A DNA stretch of 64,000 nt. Source: Hyphomicrobiales bacterium (GTDB lineage Bacteria > Pseudomonadota > Alphaproteobacteria > Rhizobiales > Rhizobiaceae). Shown here piece by piece: positions 17,887 through 25,907 of the stretch; position 1 is the stretch's first letter, and every line of letters begins with the position of its first letter. Position numbers and translations under genes: made by a program. The notes under the pieces were generated by a model that made no database searches, was not told where the DNA came from, and was given only the letters and a program-made list of their open reading frames with translations. The stretch is from contig UCJA01000001.1 in NCBI GenBank assembly GCA_900472675.1, forward strand, positions 173,222 to 237,221, in the 5' to 3' direction.

Positions 17887-18476
17887 GTAAAGAAGATCAC
17901 ATCGAGCTTTTCGTCCTTAAGAATGCGGTGATTACTCGCGATCTTCGAACCGCATTCAATGTTAATAGGATCGGTAACACGAGAGGCGTGCTTGAAGCTC
18001 AAGCTGACTCGCTCGTAGCTGACTACTTGCGGCAGGTGGCCATCGAAACGCTAGCCGCCGCCGAGCGGATGAGCGAGTTTTATAAACTTTTCTATGCGCT
18101 CGAAAACGACATCAGAGACCTGATTGAGGCGACGATGATCGAGAGCAATGGAAACGACTGGTGGAAGACTTGTGTCCCTCAGTTCGTAAGAGAGAACGTT
18201 CAAAAGAACTACGATCGCGAAGCGGCAGAAGGACTGCCTCCTCGTTCGGACCGCCTGATTGACTACACGACCTTCGGTGAACTCGGTGAGGTCGTGAAGG
18301 AAAATTGGGATGTCTTCTCTGGTATGTTCTCTAATGCTACGCGAAACCGGGTTCTTCGCGTCATCAACCGCTTGAACCTCGTCCGAGGGCCAATCGCCCA
18401 TTGCAATTTCCTGCCGGAGGAAGAGGCTATTCGGCTGAAGCTGGCTGTACGAGACTGGTACAAGCTCATGGAGTAA
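17883..18476 (+). CDS. Swt1-type HEPN domain protein
   Basis: A 197-residue all-helical protein. Near the C-terminus, LNLVRGPIAHCNFLPEEEA contains Arg168-x4-His173, the RX4H catalytic pattern of HEPN ribonucleases; the surrounding helix matches the Swt1-type HEPN family as I remember it. The central region (FYKLFYALENDIRDLIEATM) is another typical HEPN-helix feature. It could be an RNase acting on cellular or phage RNA, held in check or targeted by the DUF5343 partner. It ends 28 bases from the 3' end of tRNA-Arg, which is a frequent integration site, though no integrase or att repeat is visible. Catalytic activity is inference. Confidence 0.65.
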   Translation: MSKEDHIELFVLKNAVITRDLRTAFNVNRIGNTRGVLEAQADSLVADYLRQVAIETLAAAERMSEFYKLFYALENDIRDLIEATMIESNGNDWWKTCVPQFVRENVQKNYDREAAEGLPPRSDRLIDYTTFGELGEVVKENWDVFSGMFSNATRNRVLRVINRLNLVRGPIAHCNFLPEEEAIRLKLAVRDWYKLME

Positions 18477-18504
18477 AGCTCAGCTCGAAGAGCAGATGAA
18501 AAAA

Positions 18505-18581
18505 TGGCGCACCCGACAGGATTCGAACCTGTGACCTTTGGAATCGGAATCCAACACTCTATCCAGCTGAGCTACGGGTGC
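18505..18581 (-). tRNA. tRNA-Arg (CCG anticodon)
   Basis: Read on the minus strand, a full cloverleaf of 77 bases is present: acceptor GCACCCG pairs with CGGGTGC, discriminator G and encoded CCA; D arm GCTCAGCTGGATAGAGT; anticodon stem TTGGA/TCCAA enclosing TTCCGAT, giving anticodon CCG (reads CGG, Arg); T arm ACAGG-TTCGAAT-CCTGT. Its 3' end faces the HEPN pair. Confidence 0.97.
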
Positions 18582-18731
18582 TAACCTGTGGAGCGCGATG
18601 ACTCGCGCTCATCCGATGGAGGGTTCTTAGCCGACCCGGTGCCGCTCTTCAACGTAAAATTTGCCGTGTCCGCCTGTTCTTTCTTCGGGCCTTCTGGTGC
18701 TATGCCGGTCGCATCCGCTCACAGGGGTCGC

Positions 18732-20282
18732 ATGGCAGAGGTCCGCAGTCTTATTCTCATCCTGGGCGACCAGCTTTCGCCTTGGCTTAGCAGCCTTGAC
18801 GGTGCCGATCCGGCCCGCGACCGCATCCTGATCTGCGAGGTCATGGAGGAGGCAAGCTATGTGCGCCACCACAAGCGCAAGCTCGCCTTCATCTTTTCCG
18901 CCATGCGGCATTTTGCCGAGGAACTGCGGGAGCGGGGGTTTCAGGTGCGCTATACGCGGCTTGAGGATCCGGACAACAGCGGTTCCCTTTCCGGCGAGCT
19001 TGCCCGGGCGGTGGCTGTGTTTCGGCCGCAGCGTATCCGCATCACCGAGGCCGGCGAATGGCGGGTGATGGAGATGATCCGGGCGTGGGAGGGCGTGCTT
19101 CGCTGTCCGGTCGAGATCCTGCCTGACGACCGGTTCCTGTGCTCGCATGCGCAGTTCGAAACCTGGGCGGGCAGCCGCGACAGCCTGCGGATGGAGTATT
19201 TTTACCGGGAAATGCGGGTGCGGACCGGCCTCCTGATGCGCGACGGAGTGCCGGAGGGGCGCCGCTGGAATTTCGACCAGGAGAACCGAAAGCCGGCGGA
19301 GGTCGACCTCTTCCAGCCGAGCCATGCGCGCTTTCCACCGGACGCGGTAACCGACGAGGTTCTGGCCCTGGTCGCGGCTCGGTTTCCCGACAATATCGGC
19401 AGCCTCGAGGGGTTCGATCTTGCGGTGACGCGGGCCGATGCGAACCGGGCGGCGCGGCTGTTCATTGATGAGTTCCTGCCGGATTTCGGGGTGAAACAGG
19501 ATGCCATGCTGTCGGTCGATCCCTTCCTCAACCACTCGCTCCTGTCGTTCTACGTCAACATCGGCTTTCTCAATCCGCTTGATCTTTGCCGGGCGGCCGA
19601 GCGCGCCTATCACGAGGGCAAGGCGCCGCTCAACTCGGTGGAAGGGTTTGTCCGCCAGATCATCGGCTGGCGGGAGTTCGTGCGCGGCGTCTACTGGCTG
19701 AAGATGCCGGCGTATGCGCAGGTGAATTTCTTCGACGCCCGGCGGCCGCTGCCGGATTTCTACTGGACCGGGCAGACGCAGATGAACTGCCTGTTGATCA
19801 CCGTCACCGATACCATCCGGCATGCCTATGCCCATCATATCCAGCGGCTGATGGTGACGGGCAATTTCGCGCTTTTGGCCGGCGTGCTGCCGTCTGCGGT
19901 GCATGAATGGTATCTGGAGGTCTATGCGGATGCCTATGAATGGGTGGAGCTTCCGAACGTGCTCGGGATGAGCCAGTTTGCCGATGGCGGGCTTCTGGCG
20001 AGCAAGCCCTATGTGGCAAGCGGCGCCTATATCGACGGGATGTCGGATTACTGCGGCAGCTGCCGCTACGACGTGAAGAAGAAGGCCGGGCCTGACGCCT
20101 GTCCGTTCAACATTCTCTACTGGGATTTCATCGGGCGGAATGCGCAGAAGCTGCAGGGGCTTGCCCGGCTGGCGCCAGTGCTGAAAGCCTGGGCTGCCAT
20201 GCCAACGGATCGGCAGGAAGGCTATCGCCGCGATGCCGCCGCCTTCCTCGAGAGCCTCTGCGCCTCACTCGCCGGATCGTGA
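18732..20282 (+). CDS. phrB: Fe-S (6-4) photolyase of the PhrB/FeS-BCP group
   Basis: A 516-residue cryptochrome/photolyase family protein. It begins with the N-terminal antenna-binding domain (LILILGDQLSPWLSSLDG) and has the C-terminal FAD domain (FVRQIIGWREFVRGVYW; RHAYAHHIQRLMVTGNFALL; PNVLGMSQFADGG). Four Cys at 353, 441, 444 and 457 have exactly the spacing of the Fe4S4 ligands of Agrobacterium PhrB (350, 438, 441, 454), offset by three. PhrB repairs (6-4) photoproducts in a light-dependent way. The ATG at 18732 is taken as start; the open frame extends further upstream without a ribosome site. It runs divergently from the tRNA and has no co-transcribed repair gene. Confidence 0.9.
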   Translation: MAEVRSLILILGDQLSPWLSSLDGADPARDRILICEVMEEASYVRHHKRKLAFIFSAMRHFAEELRERGFQVRYTRLEDPDNSGSLSGELARAVAVFRPQRIRITEAGEWRVMEMIRAWEGVLRCPVEILPDDRFLCSHAQFETWAGSRDSLRMEYFYREMRVRTGLLMRDGVPEGRRWNFDQENRKPAEVDLFQPSHARFPPDAVTDEVLALVAARFPDNIGSLEGFDLAVTRADANRAARLFIDEFLPDFGVKQDAMLSVDPFLNHSLLSFYVNIGFLNPLDLCRAAERAYHEGKAPLNSVEGFVRQIIGWREFVRGVYWLKMPAYAQVNFFDARRPLPDFYWTGQTQMNCLLITVTDTIRHAYAHHIQRLMVTGNFALLAGVLPSAVHEWYLEVYADAYEWVELPNVLGMSQFADGGLLASKPYVASGAYIDGMSDYCGSCRYDVKKKAGPDACPFNILYWDFIGRNAQKLQGLARLAPVLKAWAAMPTDRQEGYRRDAAAFLESLCASLAGS

Positions 20283-20392
20283 CCCGGCACGCGGTTCATT
20301 CGGCGCGTGTGCCTTGCTTTTTGCCGAGAGGGCAGGGATATGCTGAAGCCCCAAGCCGCGGGAACACGCGGCGCGATGGCGGAGCCTTTTTG

Positions 20393-20632
20393 ATGATCGA
20401 TCCCAATCACCCTTTCTACGAGCCATACTGGCGTCGCATCGCCATCCCGGCGGTCTGCTTCGTCTGGGCCGGCATCGAGCTTTATTCGGGCTCGGTGATG
20501 TGGGCGGTGATTACGGGCGGTCTCGGCGCCTTTGCGGCCTACAAGCTTCTGGTCGAGCGACGTCCGACGCCAACGGCCGCCACGCCGTCTGAGACAGAAG
20601 CTGCGCCTGTCGTGGACGAGCCGAAGGACTGA
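20393..20632 (+). CDS. Small membrane protein (79 aa)
   Basis: A 79-residue protein with two adjacent hydrophobic segments (about residues 17-31 and 35-52: IAIPAVCFVWAGIELYSG, then MWAVITGGLGAFAAYKLL) and a Pro/Thr/Glu-rich cytoplasmic tail ending DEPKD. It starts MIDPNHPFYEPYWRR, an N-terminus I associate with a short rhizobial inner-membrane protein of unknown role. GGAG lies 10 bases before the ATG. It follows phrB by 110 bases and converges on the J-domain gene. Confidence 0.65.
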   Translation: MIDPNHPFYEPYWRRIAIPAVCFVWAGIELYSGSVMWAVITGGLGAFAAYKLLVERRPTPTAATPSETEAAPVVDEPKD

Positions 20633-20648
20633 GGTTTCCGGCTTCGTG

Positions 20649-21212
20649 TCAGCGAAAGGCGAGCCGCTTGATGGCAAGGTCGATCAGCAGATTGGCCGTC
20701 TGCATGCGCAGGTTGGCCTTGTCCCGGTGTTGCGGTGGGACCCGGTCCGGATGGTTCTGCTTGGCAAACCGCCGCCGCTTGTCGGCCAGCGTCGCCTCGG
20801 TATCCTGAGCCGTGATCGCCAGATCTTCGGCAATCTCTTCGCGGGTCAGCCGCAGCAAATGTCCGGGCACCGGTGGTGGCGCGGGCTTTGCCTCAGGGAT
20901 TGGTTCCGGTCGGGGAGGCGGAGCCGCCGCAAAGGTCGGCTTTACCGGTTTTGCCGATCTTGGCGGTTCCGGCGGTTGTCTGAATTCCCGCTTCTCGGCA
21001 GCAGGGACGGGTTCGGCGCCGTCATGCATGAAGGCGAAATAGGCTTCCGTGCCGGTTCCCATCGTGGCGGCCTCGTCGGCCGTGGAGGCCACGAAGCCCG
21101 CGCCGAGGCCCAGGATGCGAAAACTTTCGGCACCCGTATCTTCGGGCTCCTCCTCGTTCTCGTTCTTCAGCCGCGTCAGCACGGATTGGAAGACCGACTG
21201 CCCAAACACCAT
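20649..21212 (-). CDS. J-domain-like protein with Pro-rich linker
   Basis: A 187-residue protein. The N-terminal 80 residues are acidic and unassigned; residues about 80-120 form a Pro/Ala/Lys-rich linker (PPPRPEPIPEAKPAPPP). The C-terminal 65 residues contain LADKRRRFAKQNHPDRVPPQ, with the HPD tripeptide of DnaJ J-domains, so it may stimulate a DnaK-type ATPase. The usual helix I is recognisable as LTREEIAEDLAI. No Gly/Phe region or zinc finger follows, so it is not DnaJ itself. It lies 92 bases downstream of the transglutaminase gene on the same strand. Confidence 0.65.
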   Translation of the reverse strand: MVFGQSVFQSVLTRLKNENEEEPEDTGAESFRILGLGAGFVASTADEAATMGTGTEAYFAFMHDGAEPVPAAEKREFRQPPEPPRSAKPVKPTFAAAPPPRPEPIPEAKPAPPPVPGHLLRLTREEIAEDLAITAQDTEATLADKRRRFAKQNHPDRVPPQHRDKANLRMQTANLLIDLAIKRLAFR

Positions 21213-21304
21213 GCCTTACCTCGTTTCCAGTGACCGCAGACAAAAGCATGCCGAAGTGGTGCCGGGCTTGCGGGCTCGCTTTACCCCATCATCTGCCTGC
21301 CTTC

Positions 21305-22171
21305 TCATCCCTGGCTCTGGCTCTGGCCTTGGCTTTGGGTCTGGCCGTTCTGGGTCTGGCTCTGGCCCTGGTTTTCACTCGGCTTGACCGAAAGCGAGAC
21401 AGTGAGATCCTCGTTGGCGGGGCCAAGCCGCAGGCCGGAGACCGGCGCGCAATCCGTATAGGAGAGGCCGGACGCGATCCGGACGTAACGGGCGTCGGGG
21501 CAGGTGTCGTTTGCGGCATCAAAGCCAACCCAGCCGAGACCGCCCAAATGGGCTTCCGCCCAGGCATGGGTGGCCGTCTGTTCCTCCTGGCCTTCCATCA
21601 AAAGGTAACCGGAGACATAGCGGGCCGGGATGCCCATCAGGCGGGCGGCCGAAATGAACACATGCGCATGGTCCTGGCAGACGCCGGTTTTGGAGGCCAG
21701 CACGTCTTCCACATTGCTTTCCGTCGTCGTGGTGCCGGGGATATAGGCGACGGTCGCGTGGATGGCGTCCATCAGCGCATGCATGCGGGCAAGGTCATTG
21801 TCGGCTTCCAGCGTTTCCACCAACCCGGTGACCAGGGGGCCGGCGGTGGTCAGCGGCGTGTCGCGCAGAAACAGCCAGAGGGGGCAGAAGCCGAGGTGCG
21901 GACCGAAAACGCCGGCCTTATCCTGGGTTTCCACTTCGCCTGCCGCGACGATGCGGATCGACTTCTGCGTCGCCTCGGCGGAGACCAGCTCCACGTGGTT
22001 GCCATACTGGTCCGCATAGCCCGCCTCGACCTTGGCGCCGTCGACGCTGACGGCCCAGCTCAGGACCTTTTGGGTTGGCCCGTCGGTCGGCGTCAGCCGC
22101 AGCCGTTGCAGCGAGTAGGGCACCGGCTCGTCATATTCGTATACGGTCGTGTGCGAAATCTTGAGCCGCAT
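21305..22171 (-). CDS. Transglutaminase-like cysteine protease family protein with Gln/Ser tail
   Basis: A 288-residue protein of the bacterial transglutaminase-like group. The N-terminal beta domain starts MRLKISHTTVYEYDEPV. The catalytic triad is seen as Cys in KTGVCQDHAHVF, His in TATHAWAEAHLGGLGWVGFD and Asp in FDAANDT. The last 30 residues are a Gln/Ser/Gly/Thr repeat (SQTQNGQTQSQGQSQSQG), encoded by repetitive DNA at 21305-21370. It is the third gene of a conserved operon with alpha-E and ATP-grasp proteins, predicted in the literature on amidoligases to make and cleave a peptide; the peptide is unknown. Confidence 0.87.
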   Translation of the reverse strand: MRLKISHTTVYEYDEPVPYSLQRLRLTPTDGPTQKVLSWAVSVDGAKVEAGYADQYGNHVELVSAEATQKSIRIVAAGEVETQDKAGVFGPHLGFCPLWLFLRDTPLTTAGPLVTGLVETLEADNDLARMHALMDAIHATVAYIPGTTTTESNVEDVLASKTGVCQDHAHVFISAARLMGIPARYVSGYLLMEGQEEQTATHAWAEAHLGGLGWVGFDAANDTCPDARYVRIASGLSYTDCAPVSGLRLGPANEDLTVSLSVKPSENQGQSQTQNGQTQSQGQSQSQG

Positions 22172-22200
22172 GGGGAATGTTATCCTGTTGCCGTCTGGCC

Positions 22201-23142
22201 TTACTGGTAGAATCGATAGCCGTCGGAGATATCGGCGCTGAGCTGGTTGTTGCGGTAGATGAAATCCTGCAGGAACTCATGCAGCCCGTGGTCCATGATG
22301 TCGGTGATCGAGCCGCGCTTGAGCATGCCCTTGATCGCCGCCGCCGTGTCGTGCGCCCGGTGGTGTTCCCCGTAGTCCGCCTCCAGGTAGGAGAGGTTGC
22401 TGACGATCTTCTCGTAGCAGTAGGCGAGCGAACGGGGCATCTGAACCTTGAGGATCAGGAAGTCGGCGATGTTGGCGGCGAGATACTCGCTGTCATAGAC
22501 CCAGCCGTAGGAGCGCTGTGCCGAGACCGAGCGCAGAATCGATTCCCAGTGGAAATTGTCGAGCGCCGAGCCGACCTGGCTGATCGAGGGCAGCAGCACG
22601 TAGTATTTCACGTCGAGGATGCGGCTGGTGTTGTCGGCACGCTCGATGAAGGTGCCGATGCGGGAGAAGTTGTAGATCTCGTTGCGCAGCATCGAGCCGT
22701 GGAATGCCCCGCGGATGAGGCCGCAGCGCCGCTTGATGACGTCGATCAGCTCCGGCAGTTCGGGTGCCCGCAGCGGCCGCGCGAGATGCGCCTTGAGGTC
22801 GATCCAGGCTTCGTTGGTGGCTTCCCAGGTTTCGCGCGTCAGGGCCGTGCGCACCATGCGGGCGTTGTTGCGCCCGTATTCGATGCAGGACATGACGCTC
22901 GAGGGGTTGGTCTGGTCGCGCAGCAGGTAGTCCACGGCGTTGGCCGCCGTGAGCTCGTCGTGTACTTCGGAATAGGTGTCGCGGACGCCGGCGCTTTCCA
23001 GCACGCCGTGCCAGTCCTCGTCGGAGGAGCCGGCCCGGGTCAGCGAGACGCGCAGGCCCGCATCCACCAGGCGGGCGATGTTTTCCGCCCGCTCGATATA
23101 GCGGAACATCCAGTAAAGGCCGTTTGCGGTTCTTCCCAACAT
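22201..23142 (-). CDS. Alpha-E domain protein
   Basis: A 313-residue all-helical protein starting MLGRTANGLYWMFRYIERAENIARLVDAGLR, the signature N-terminus of the alpha-E family. Its middle has RGAFHGSMLRNEIYNFSRIGTFIERADNTSRILDVKYY, repeating the ERA(D/E)N(T/I)-R helix. It is soluble with no enzyme motif. The ATG lies five bases from the stop of the ATP-grasp gene, and the transglutaminase follows after 29 bases, giving the typical three-gene order. It likely partners the ligase. Confidence 0.88.
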   Translation of the reverse strand: MLGRTANGLYWMFRYIERAENIARLVDAGLRVSLTRAGSSDEDWHGVLESAGVRDTYSEVHDELTAANAVDYLLRDQTNPSSVMSCIEYGRNNARMVRTALTRETWEATNEAWIDLKAHLARPLRAPELPELIDVIKRRCGLIRGAFHGSMLRNEIYNFSRIGTFIERADNTSRILDVKYYVLLPSISQVGSALDNFHWESILRSVSAQRSYGWVYDSEYLAANIADFLILKVQMPRSLAYCYEKIVSNLSYLEADYGEHHRAHDTAAAIKGMLKRGSITDIMDHGLHEFLQDFIYRNNQLSADISDGYRFYQ

Positions 23143-23147
23143 TCGCG

Positions 23148-24557
23148 TCAGTCCTCCAGAACCCAGGTGTCCTTGGTGCCGCCGCCCTGGCTCGAATTCA
23201 CCACCAGGGAGCCCTGCTTCAGCGCCACGCGCGTCAGTCCGCCGGGGATGATCTTCACCTTGTCGGAAACGAGCACATAGGGGCGCAGATCGACGTGGCG
23301 GGGGGCAACGCCCTTGTTCACGAAGATCGGCACGGTGGAGAGGGCAAGCGTCGGCTGGGCGATGTAGTTGTGCGGCCGGGCGGCAAGCTTCAGCGAGAAA
23401 TCCTCGCATTCCTGCTTGGTTGCCGTCGGTCCAACCAGCATTCCGTAACCGCCGGAGCCGTGGACTTCCTTGACCACGAGCTCATGGATGTGTTCGAGCA
23501 CATATTTCAGGCTGTCGGGCTCGGAGCAGCGCCAGGTCGGCACGTTGTCCAGCAGCGCCTTGCGGCCCGTGTAGAACTCGACGATCTCGGGCATGTAGGA
23601 GTAGATCGCCTTGTCGTCGGCAATGCCGGTGCCGGGGGCGTTGGCGATTGTGATGTTGCCGGCGCGGTAGACGTCCATGATGCCGGGGATGCCGAGTGCG
23701 GAATCCGGCCGGAAGGTAAGGGGGTCGAGATAGTCGTCATCGACGCGGCGGTACAGCACGTCGATCGCCTCGTAGCCCTTGGTGGTGCGCATTTTCACGC
23801 GCCCGTCGATGACGCGCAGGTCTGAGCCTTCGACCAGTTCCACGCCCATCTGGTCGGCGAGGAAGGAATGCTCGTAATAGGCGGAGTTGTAGCTGCCGGG
23901 GGTGAGCACCGCGACACGCGGACGTCCCTTGCAACCGGGCGGTGCCACGCAGGCCAGCGACTGGCGCAGCAGGCGCGGGTAGTCCTCGACGCGCTGGACC
24001 TTGTTGAGCGTAAACAGCTCGGGGAACATCTGCATCATCGTCTCGCGGTTCTCCAGCATGTAGGAGACGCCGGACGGCGTGCGGGCATTGTCCTCCAGCA
24101 CGTAGAACTGGTCCTCGCCGGTGCGCACGATATCGGTGCCGACGATGTGGGTATAGACGCCGCCGGGCGGCTTGAAGCCGATCATTTCGGGCATGAAAGT
24201 GACGTTGCGCTCTATCAGTTCGCGCGGAATGCGGCCGGCCCGAATGATTTCCTGCTTGTGGTAGATGTCGTCGAGAAAGGCATTGAGCGCCAGGACCCGC
24301 TGTTCGATCCCTTGCGCGAGCTTGCGCCATTCGCGGGCGGAAATGATTCTCGGGATGATGTCGAAGGGGATGAGCTTTTCGGCGCTGTCGGCGTGGCCGT
24401 AAACCGCGAAGGTGATGCCGGTCTTGCGAAAGATGTTTTCCGCATCCTGGGTCTTGCGGATCAGGTGGGCCGCATCCTGATTGGCATACCATTCTTGATA
24501 GGTCTGGTAGGGCGGGCGCGGAAGATTTTCCGCGGTCAACATTTCATCAAATGCCAA
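23148..24557 (-). CDS. Circularly permuted ATP-grasp ligase
   Basis: A 469-residue protein of the circularly permuted ATP-grasp type 2 family. Recognisable are RNVTFMPEMIGFKPPGGVYTHIVGTDIVR, FYVLEDNARTPSGVSYMLENR, GIADDKAIYSYMPEIVEFYTG and the Gly-rich ATP loop VKEVHGSGGYGMLVGP. Such enzymes are predicted to form peptide bonds with ATP. It is the first gene of the minus-strand operon, with its promoter in the 280-base divergent region shared with the exporter gene. The product is unknown. Confidence 0.88.
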   Translation of the reverse strand: MAFDEMLTAENLPRPPYQTYQEWYANQDAAHLIRKTQDAENIFRKTGITFAVYGHADSAEKLIPFDIIPRIISAREWRKLAQGIEQRVLALNAFLDDIYHKQEIIRAGRIPRELIERNVTFMPEMIGFKPPGGVYTHIVGTDIVRTGEDQFYVLEDNARTPSGVSYMLENRETMMQMFPELFTLNKVQRVEDYPRLLRQSLACVAPPGCKGRPRVAVLTPGSYNSAYYEHSFLADQMGVELVEGSDLRVIDGRVKMRTTKGYEAIDVLYRRVDDDYLDPLTFRPDSALGIPGIMDVYRAGNITIANAPGTGIADDKAIYSYMPEIVEFYTGRKALLDNVPTWRCSEPDSLKYVLEHIHELVVKEVHGSGGYGMLVGPTATKQECEDFSLKLAARPHNYIAQPTLALSTVPIFVNKGVAPRHVDLRPYVLVSDKVKIIPGGLTRVALKQGSLVVNSSQGGGTKDTWVLED

Positions 24558-24667
24558 AGGCGCTTTCCCCTATTTTTTCCCATAAGAATACAATGAAAGG
24601 GGCAATGCAAGAACCGTGCTGGTTTGCCCTTCGTTTATTCCAACACCTGCCGGGAAAGGCCAGGCGT

Positions 24668-24698
24668 CGCCTCCCGCGGTCCGGACCCGCGGGAGGCG
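24668..24698. other. Perfect 12-bp hairpin in a divergent promoter region
   Basis: CGCCTCCCGCGG is followed after 7 bases by its exact reverse complement. There is no T-run on either side and no gene ends here, so it is not a typical terminator. It lies 111 bases upstream of the ATP-grasp start and 140 bases upstream of the EamA gene; a role in the 5' leader or as a protein site is possible. Confidence 0.6.
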
Positions 24699-24838
24699 TG
24701 GCGTGAAAAACGGCAGGTGCCTAAGCCTTGCGCAGCGGGTCAAACGGCGTTCACTGCAGCGATCAGTTTTTCTGCTTTGACGCTGGCGTGCGGGCACCCT
24801 AACAGTCGGCACCCATCAAGGATGCCGGGACAAAGCCC

Positions 24839-25726
24839 ATGCTCGATCGTCTGGCTCCGGCCCTCTTCGTCTTTCTCTGGTCGACCGGATGGATCGTCGC
24901 AAAATATGCGGTGGCGCATGCGGATCCGATCACCTTTCTCGCCGTGCGGCATGCGTTTGCGGCACTTGCCGTGTTCATCGTCTGCCTGATCGTCGGCGCC
25001 CGCTGGCCAACCTCCTGGCAGAAGGCAGGGCAGGCGGTGCTGTCGGGGGTGTTCCTGCACGGGCTCTATCTGGCGGGCGTGTGGTATGCGATCGGCCACG
25101 GCGTGCCGGCAGGCCTGTCTGGCATCATCGCCGGATTGCAGCCGCTGCTGACCGGGTTTGCGGCGGCGCTGGTTCTCAAGGAGAGGCTGGGGCCGATCCA
25201 GAAGCTCGGCCTCCTCCTCGGTTTTGCCGGCATCGCCATCGCCATTTCGCCGCAGCTTTTCGATCTTGCCAATCACGGGCTGCAGGGGCTCGCCTTCCCG
25301 GTGCTGGTCAATCTGGTCGCCATGGGATCGGCCACCTACGGCACGCTCTACCAGAAGCGGCACCTGCAGCAGGGCGACCTGTTGTCGATCGCCACGCTGC
25401 AATATGTCGGGGCGCTCACGGTCACCGTTCCGCTGGCGCTCGGCCTTGAAACCCTGCGCTTCGATTTCACCTTGCCGGCCATTCTTGCCATGGCCTGGTC
25501 GGTGATCGGCATCTCCATGGGTGCGGTCGGCCTGCTTCTCTACCTCATCCGGCGCGGGCAGGTTTCGCGCGCCGCATCGCTGATCTACCTGATGCCGCCG
25601 GTGGTGGCGATCGAGGCCGCCTTCCTGTTCGGCGAGCCGCTGACACTGCCGATGATCGTCGGCACGGTGATCGTCGTTGGCGGCGTCTATCTGGTCAACC
25701 GCAAGCCTGCCGAACAGAAAACATGA
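24839..25726 (+). CDS. EamA/DMT-family transporter
   Basis: A 295-residue membrane protein with ten hydrophobic segments in two EamA repeats, starting MLDRLAPALFVFLWSTGWIVAKYAVAHADPITFLAVRHAFA, a standard DMT opening. The second repeat begins near residue 155 (FPVLVNLVAMGSATYGTLYQKR). It ends with the short basic tail VNRKPAEQKT. Members export amino acids or other metabolites; the substrate cannot be read here. It is a single gene, divergent from the ATP-grasp operon. Confidence 0.87.
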   Translation: MLDRLAPALFVFLWSTGWIVAKYAVAHADPITFLAVRHAFAALAVFIVCLIVGARWPTSWQKAGQAVLSGVFLHGLYLAGVWYAIGHGVPAGLSGIIAGLQPLLTGFAAALVLKERLGPIQKLGLLLGFAGIAIAISPQLFDLANHGLQGLAFPVLVNLVAMGSATYGTLYQKRHLQQGDLLSIATLQYVGALTVTVPLALGLETLRFDFTLPAILAMAWSVIGISMGAVGLLLYLIRRGQVSRAASLIYLMPPVVAIEAAFLFGEPLTLPMIVGTVIVVGGVYLVNRKPAEQKT

Positions 25727-25772
25727 AATTAATCTTCATGTTTTCAACGGGCTAGTCGTCTCGCAAAATACA

Positions 25773-25798
25773 TAGCAAACTTATTATCAGGCTTGCTA
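25773..25798. promoter_or_regulatory. Inverted repeat upstream of the GMC dehydrogenase operon
   Basis: TAGCAA (25773-25778) and TTGCTA (25793-25798) form an inverted repeat with a 14-base A+T-rich spacer, 110 bases before the first gene of the operon. It looks like an operator for a dimeric regulator; no regulator gene is adjacent. Confidence 0.35.
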
Positions 25799-25907
25799 AC
25801 ATTCTCTAGCAGGACTAGCTTTGGAGGTGAACCGCTCGGTTCGATAGCCTCGGCGCACGTCAATTTTCGACGCGTCACCGACCTTTTCTCTTGGGGGAGG
25901 TCTTTCC

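Noticed and set aside
16400..18505. Integrative element at tRNA-Arg with att repeats
   Set aside because: No integrase and no second copy of the tRNA 3' end was found to the left, so no att sites are called.
24624..24989. Small plus-strand ORF between the ATP-grasp and EamA genes
   Set aside because: It overlaps the EamA start region, has no ribosome site, and contains the hairpin.
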